From Begonia masoniana (Eukaryota; Streptophyta; Magnoliopsida; Cucurbitales; Begoniaceae), in contig CM039508.1 of NCBI GenBank assembly GCA_022432975.1, positions 30,460,433 through 30,524,432 on the forward strand: a stretch of 64,000 nucleotides of DNA, written 5' to 3'. The position numbers and the translations under genes were made by a program. The notes under the pieces were generated by a model. The model saw nothing but the letters and a program-made list of their open reading frames with translations. It had not been told where the DNA came from and did no database searches. The number at the start of each line of letters is the position of its first letter. The first letter of the stretch is position 1. Positions 56,761 through 64,000 of this stretch are shown one piece after another.

Positions 56761-57514
56761 ACCATTCACTTTATCTGATTACATTCATACTCACAATGCC
56801 AACTATGCCAATGCTCGTACCTAGCGTGATATACAATGATGCAAGCTTCAAGTATGCCATACCGAACAAAACGACCAACACAACACCAAATGAAACAACC
56901 AACATAACCACAACAATGCTTGACCGACCAAGAAGACAACCAAACATCAACAACCAACATTGCTTGACCAACAAAGAAGACAACCAAACAACAAACAACA
57001 AAATAAATCCTACCGTTCTGTGGTGTAGGCCCGAAGGCAAAACACAAACGTCCTCTACTTACCTGAACTCTGGCACCGCACTTACTCGCTTTGGCTATGT
57101 ACATTTGCCCACTCGGTAACCTATCACATTCACAAAATTCACTTAAACATCACTATTCACTTCTAAAGAATATTTAAACTAACTCTAACTACAATAAATC
57201 AAACTTCATTCAAATTAAGCCTACATTCACCAATTACCCTCAAACTACTATTTCTAGCCTAATCCAACAAAAACCTACTGAAACGGGCCACCAATTTGGG
57301 TTCGGTAAAAACCAACCCGAAACCTCAAACGTGCATAACTTTTGCGTCGGTTATCGGAATCGAATGATTCCAGCGGCCACGTACTCCTCTAATAACCTAT
57401 TTTAACCTGCCAAAAGGAATTTCAAAACAACTAACTCTAACTAGGTCAAAATCCCCAAAACCCGAGCTGCCTAAACCGGGAATTTTCCCCTTTTCCAATT
57501 TTTCCTCAATTCTC

Positions 57515-58890
<1,376 letters not shown>

Positions 58891-59122
58891 TTCTATTAAA
58901 CATTAACAAATCATCAATTACCGATTTGTCCTCCCGTACTTTCGGCCTCTTCAAATTTCGTTAAATCTCGTTATTAATTTAACCTAACCCTCGGCTTAAT
59001 TGACTGAGAAATACCTGAACCTAAATAAAAACCATTTACTTTTCTTTTAAATTAATTAAAACAACCAATTTATTAATCTGTTATTTTATCTCCAATTTTT
59101 CCTAAAAACCTCGGTTGTTACA

Positions 59123-61077
59123 GATATGGTCGAAAGCATGGCTGTCATACTAGACACAGCTTCCAGGTTGAATCTTTGGAATTCTGTCTCTAAAGCTATC
59201 GGTATGTCTAAAGTCAATGTAGAGACCGAATGAGTCACTCTACTCAAAGCATCAGCCACTACATTCGCCTTGCCAGGGTGGTACTTAATCTCAAAATCAT
59301 AATCTTTGACAAACTCTAGCCACCTTCGTTGCCTCATATTCAGTTCCTTTTGCGTGAAAATGTATTTCAGACTTTTATGATCCGAAAATATCTCACAAGT
59401 TTGTCCATACAGATAGTGCCTCCAAATCTTTAATGCGAAGACCACAGCAGCTAATTCTAAGTCATGTGTAGGGTAATTCTTTTCATGTAATTTTAACTGC
59501 CTAGAAGCATAAGCTATAATCTTTCCATCTTGCATCAACACACAACCTAGTCCAATTTTGGAAGCATCACAATAAATACTAAATTTACCATCTTCAACTG
59601 GAAGGGTTAAGATTGGAGCATTGGTCAGTTTCTGTTTCAAGGTCTGAAAGCTACGTTCACATTCTTCAGTCCACATATACTTCACACTTTTCCTTGTTAA
59701 CCTAGTAAGGGGTGTTGCAATCTTTGAAAATCCCTCAATAAATTTTCTATAATATCCTGCTAATCCAAGGAAACTTCGAATATCAGTAGCATTCCTTGGT
59801 TGGGGCCACTCCTTGACTGCTTGAACCTTGGCTGGATCGACAGATATTCCATCTCCAGAAATCACGTGACCAAGAAAGTGAACTCTGTCCAACCAAAACT
59901 CACACTTGGAAAACTTAGCATACAGTTGGTGCTGCCTTAGTAATCCTAACACCAAACCCAAATGCCTTGCATGCTCATCTTTAGTACTAGAATAGATTAG
60001 AATGTCATCAATGAATACAATGACAAACTTGTCCAAATACTCGCGAAACACCCAGTTCATAAGATCCATGAAGGCTGCTGGTGCGTTTGTCAAACCAAAA
60101 GACATAACCAAAAACTCATAATGTCCATACCTTGTGCGAAAGGCAGTCTTTGGGATATCTTTAGATTTAACCTTCAGCTGGTAATAACCGGATCTAAGGT
60201 CAATCTTAGAGAAAACTCTTGCACCCTTAAGCTGGTCAAATAAGTCATCAATCCTCGGCAAAGGGTACTTGTTCTTGACTGTTAACTTATTCAATTCTCT
60301 ATAATCAATGCACATATGCATTGATCCATCTTTCTTTTTGACAAAAAGGACAGGTGCACCCCACGGTGAAAAGCTAGGGCGTATAAACCCTTTCTCCAAT
60401 AAATCCTCTGACTGCTTCTTCAATTTCTTAAGTTCTGTTGGTGCTACTCTATATGGATTCTTAGATACAGGCTTAGCACCGGGGTAAACATCCACAACAA
60501 ATTCAATTTCCCTATCTGGTGGCAAGCTAGGAAGGTCATCTAGAAATACTTCTGGAAAATCCTGGACAACTAAAACATTTTTGGGGCTCGCTTTTTCTAC
60601 TAGTTGTGTGTCTAAGACACTGGCCAAAAAGCACAAATATTCCCTGCACGAGGAGGGTCTATAATTGACAGAGGTCACCACAGTCATTTCCCTACTCTTC
60701 TTCAGAGCTCGGAAGGTATGGTTTAAACCACCAAGGGGTTTAAAACTAACAACTCCAGTCCTACAATCTATTGTGGCATAATGTTTAAATAACCAATCCA
60801 TTCCTAGGATTACATCAAATCCCATTATGTCCATAACAATGAGATCGGCAGGCAAATTTATGTTTCCTACTAATACAACACTATCAGGCATCATTTGGTT
60901 AGAGTGCATGCGTTCACCAGAGGGTAAGGCAACTTTGAACACATGTTCAAAAGAAGTAAACCATACATCTAACTTATCAGCAAATGCAGAGGCTATAAAA
61001 GAATGTGTTGCACCTGAATCTATCAAAGTAAAAGCAGGTATAGAGTTAATCAGTATTGTACCTGACACTACAGCAGG
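59123..61077 (-). CDS. pol: Protease-RT-RNase H of element H, open
   Basis: About 650 codons without a stop. Protease [43 protein letters not shown], catalytic FIDDILIYS, RNase [24 protein letters not shown] and [12 protein letters not shown]. All catalytic Asp of RT and protease are present. Upstream it is cut from gag by a TAG (61080-61078, former Gln). Downstream it runs into solo LTR G, so the polyprotein cannot be completed. Confidence 0.92.
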
Positions 61078-62163
61078 CTAGTCCTCATCACATGACTCCA
61101 TCATGGAGAATATTCTTGGCTTAATCTTGACAGGGCCACCCTTCAAAGCTGGACAGTCTCTGTTGACATGGCCAACCTTGTTGCAATGGAAACATCGAAT
61201 GACCCAGGGCTTTGGAAAATCCTTGTACAAGTGTCCAACCTCTTCACAGTTGAAGCACTTACCCGTTCCAAATCTACACTCCCCCGAATGATTCTTCGAA
61301 CATTTAGGGCACTGAGGGAACTTCTGGGTATTCGGTACCTTCTTTACAAATCCTTGGCCACTCTGGCCCTCATTAGGCCTCTTCATTCCCTTCTGATGGT
61401 GTGGCTGGATAAACTTTTGAGGAACCTCCTTTGGTCCAGCATACTTATTTTCAGCTTCTTCCACTTCCAGAGCAGTGGACACAACTTCACTAAATGTCAA
61501 GCCTTTAATGCCACAGAATTTGACTCATCGGTAAATCTCCGGCTTCAGTCCATGCACAAATTTGAACACCTTATCCTCGTCCTTATGAGCAAAATGTCTA
61601 GCAAACCTGGACAGGGACTTAAATTGCCTACTGTAATCAGCCACAGACCCTATCTGCTTCAAGTTCAGAAACTCCAACTTCTTCGCGGTCTGGACAGTGT
61701 TGTTAAAATACTTCCCATAGAAAAGGTCCTTGATTTGTAACCAAGGCATCACTAAAACATCTGTGGTGGTCTCTATTGTTTCCCACCAGAGTTGAGCTTC
61801 ACCAGCTAAATGAAATGTTGCCAATGTGACCTTGTCTCCTTCTCTTATGTTAGCACACCTAAACATACTCTCAATCTTTCTAAGCCATCCTTCAGCAATA
61901 ACTGGATCAGATGACTGTCCATCAAACGTGGGTTGTCTTAGTCTCCGGAATCTATCTCCAGAATGTTCACTGCTAGAACCCGAGTTGGCACTTCCTTGTG
62001 TCTCCCGGCTCAACAGCACTCCTAATTGGTCAGACTGTTGACGCACTATATCAGTCTGCTGACGTATCAATTCTGTCAGCTGCCTAATTACACTAAAGTC
62101 CTCCTCCTGCCTCGGACTTGGTATCTCTCTTGGTAACCTTGGTCTTCCTGGTCGTCTAGACAT
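61078..62163 (-). pseudogene. gag: Gag of element H, one internal stop
   Basis: ATG at 62163 (MSRRPGRPRLPREIP). Motifs RLRQPTFDGQSSDPVIAEGW, FHLAGEAQLWWE and YSRQFKSLSRFA. A TGA after EIYR (near 61525) replaces a Gly codon kept in B. The next piece holds two knuckles, [14 protein letters not shown] (last Cys lost) and CFHCNKVGHVNRDC. Confidence 0.9.
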
Positions 62164-62304
62164 TTGCTATATTCCTGTACAAGGTTAATTACATTCTTAG
62201 ATATCTAATAGCTAAGGTTAAGATAAACACTTACAGTTGTTTGAGTACTTCCATGCAACGATTGGCACTGATGAGTAATCTTTTGAACGGTTTAATTGAA
62301 TGTC

Positions 62305-62315
62305 TCTGATACCAT
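62305..62315 (-). other. Primer binding site of element H
   Basis: The minus strand reads TGGTATCAGAG, two bases from the LTR end, tRNA-iMet type. Confidence 0.85.
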
Positions 62316-62594
62316 ACTGTTACGCCCCGAGTTATCTGAACCCGGTTCGTTACACAAAAGTTCGTACATGACAAAGAAATCTCAACTGTATATTTTTTTT
62401 TAAAAAAAAACTTTGCACAACATTCAACATTTGACATAAGCTAAAATATCAAAACATTTAAAACTTGCAGCGGAAATCTTTTGACAACAATAGAGTTAAA
62501 CAAAACTATGAACATTGTTTGAAACGTAAGAGATAAACGGTTAAAAAGAAATAGAGGTTTAAATCGTGAAATACTTGGGAAGTCGGAAGTCAAA

Positions 62595-63066
62595 CGCATC
62601 TGCCGATGGTTAAAGTCAACGGAAGAAGTAGAAAGAGACAAATAGAAGGCTTCTGCCGATGACGTGGACCAGAAGAGTTGGAAACAGATGACATCTCTTG
62701 GTGGACAGCATCTACCGATGACGTCAGCCGTATAAATCAATTACCCAACATCAACCGATCGCAAAACGACAAAGCATAATACTCACTCATACCGGTAGTG
62801 CAAAATCTACATCTTCCGATAGAATTAAACCTACATCATCCGATGGCTTTTCTGAAGACATCTCCCGATAGAATTAAACCTACATCATCCGATGGCTTTT
62901 CTGAAGACATCTTCCGATAGAATTAAACCTACATCATCCGATGGCTTTTCTGAAGACATCTTTCGATAGAACTAAACCTACATCATCCGATGGCTTTTCT
63001 GAAGACATCTTTCGATAGAACTAAACCTACTCATCCGATGGCTTTTCTGAAGACATCTTCCGATAG
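62595..63066 (-). repeat. CATCCGATGGC tandem array in H LTR
   Basis: Five nearly exact units of about 50 bp (TACATCATCCGATGGC, TTTTCTGAAGACATC, TTCCGATAGAA) at 62815-63066, preceded by looser CCGATGACGTCAGCC motifs. A younger, homogenised form of the array in B and C. Nearest edge about 277 bp from the LTR end. Confidence 0.88.
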
Positions 63067-63574
63067 GAAACAGAGCGACACTTCAACTATTTCTTGCCAT
63101 GCAAGCACAACTCTAAGTACAGAAAAGAATTTACTTATTTCGCCACAACCATTCAAAAACAATTCAAATCATTGCATTACTCAAGTCCAGTATAATCCAG
63201 TGTTATAAACCAACGGAATACTATTATCAGAAAAGTCTCAAAGTACTTTTTGAAAACATCAAAGCAATTTCTATCATCAGAAAGTTTAACATACTCAAAT
63301 TGAAATCATTGTCCACTAAACCTTCACAACCACTGACACCAGTTAAACCGCCCCATCAGATGCCAGATCGATGCCTGATTGCACCCCTCCAACCTGCCTA
63401 GTCCTCAACCAACTCAGAGAATTAACCTGCGGTATCCTCAACACCTACATCACAAAACTCATCTATTAGCCTAATGCTAAGTAAGTAAAGCAGTAATGAA
63501 ATGAAATGCTGAAACATAAATTCCTAAACATGCAATTTCTACTTTCTCATCTCAGTTGCATTCACGTTCATTCA

Positions 63575-63775
63575 TAAGTTGATCTGATCCCTCGGTTCCC
63601 TTGGGAAGTGGATCAATTTTCCCAATGTTATACATCTTCTACTCGATTAAGGGGCAGATGAGTTCTCTTAATAGCTGATCTGATCCCTCTGTTCCCTTGG
63701 GAGTGGGATCAATCCTCCCAATGTTATAAATCCCTTCATAAGTTAAGGGGTGGATTAGTTCCCTTAATAGTTGGT
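63575..63775 (-). repeat. Hairpin dimer repeat in H LTR
   Basis: Two units beginning TGATCTGATCCCTC, with GATCC...GGATC, CTTGGGA...TCCCAA and TTAAGGGG...CCCTTAA pairs, as in C and B. Confidence 0.78.
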
Positions 63776-63803
63776 CTGTCACATTCAGTTCATGCCTTAC
63801 CAT

Positions 63804-64000
63804 TGATGACTCTTATTTTAGAGTCATTTTATACTAATTTTGCATGAGAAAACTTGTATGAATTGAGTGATTGCAATAATAAATTGATATGATTTATTAT
63901 AAATGCTGTGCAATGCTGCAGCATTAGTGCTTTGATTGAATTTAATGTATTTCATGCAGATTTCCTATTAAAAGCGTATTTTGTCTCTTTATTTTGAATT
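63804..64000. mobile_element. Possible edge of another insertion
   Basis: H LTR homology ends at a TG, and unrelated AT-rich sequence begins TGATGACTC. It contains a perfect 8-bp inverted repeat (ATGACTCT / AGAGTCAT, 6-nt loop) at its start. LTR-like, but the rest lies beyond the window. Confidence 0.35.

Larger units (their letters stand above)
62318..63804 (-). repeat. Element H 5' LTR, truncated
   Basis: Plus strand starts TGTTACGCCCCGAG and follows the B/C LTR: array, CCTACATCACAAAAC (63444-63458), hairpin dimer, and then homology stops at CTTACCATT (63804). About 1.1 kb of the LTR (promoter side) is missing or displaced beyond the window. Confidence 0.88.

Overview
The window is plant nuclear DNA, almost certainly from a eudicot, made almost entirely of LTR retrotransposons nested in one another. 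This is shown by Ty1/copia and Ty3/gypsy polyproteins, tRNA-iMet and tRNA-Asp primer binding sites, polypurine tracts, TG...CA LTR ends and exact 5-bp target-site duplications (TSDs). I found no intact host gene. The only recognisable host coding sequence is a two-exon fragment of the riboflavin-pathway deaminase PYRD at 27342-28137, which is broken.

Layout, left to right. 1-1764: unassigned retroelement tail with a GC-rich palindrome array. 1929-2592: truncated copia element (minus). 2593-3670: host-like DNA with weak exon-like and LINE-like pieces. 3676-11600: complete Athila-type element K (minus, TSD CCGTA) that codes only for Gag and protease. 11606-12560: host-like DNA with a GTCGAC array. 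12600-13093 and 26941-27245: two halves of a chromovirus integrase (A, minus), split by copia element J (13094-26938, minus). J's 5' LTR is in turn split by the Tekay/Del-like element B (17175-26336, minus, TSD GTAAT). 27342-28137: PYRD fragment. 28361-46647: solo LTR E (TSD CTTTC), split by Tekay-like element D (28739-44036, plus). D's integrase is split by solo LTR F1 (34587-38569, TSD CTAGC) and solo LTR C (38647-41214, TSD TTGCA). 46653-52440: copia fragment (plus) holding solo LTR I (47009-52130, TSD TCTAG), which holds solo LTR F2 (48342-51443, TSD AATGT). 53296-53728: copia LTR fragment. 53729-63804: Tekay-like element H (minus), holding solo LTR G (55620-59122, TSD GATAT). 63804-64000: probably the edge of another element.

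The most interesting signal is inside the Tekay-like LTRs. Several sequence families (B/C/H, D, E/G, F1/F2) share one hidden layout in the sense direction: short U3 with TATA box, exon 1, intron 1, a 45-62 nt micro-exon, intron 2, exon 3, an array of short palindromes, LTR end, PBS. An 11-15 bp inverted repeat pairs a site about 30 nt after the second donor with the second acceptor itself. Its two arms change together between families while staying complementary, which suggests a conserved RNA structure. Between the arms each family carries its own minisatellite or hairpin repeat. The palindrome array (cores GTCGAC, CGATCGATCG, CATCnGATG or GCGCGC depending on family) begins about 230-325 bp from the LTR end, just upstream of the PBS, where a retroelement RNA would carry dimerisation or packaging signals.

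Two simple arrays of almost equal size (502 and 503 bp), each between error-bearing direct duplications, look like assembly artefacts and should be checked against reads.
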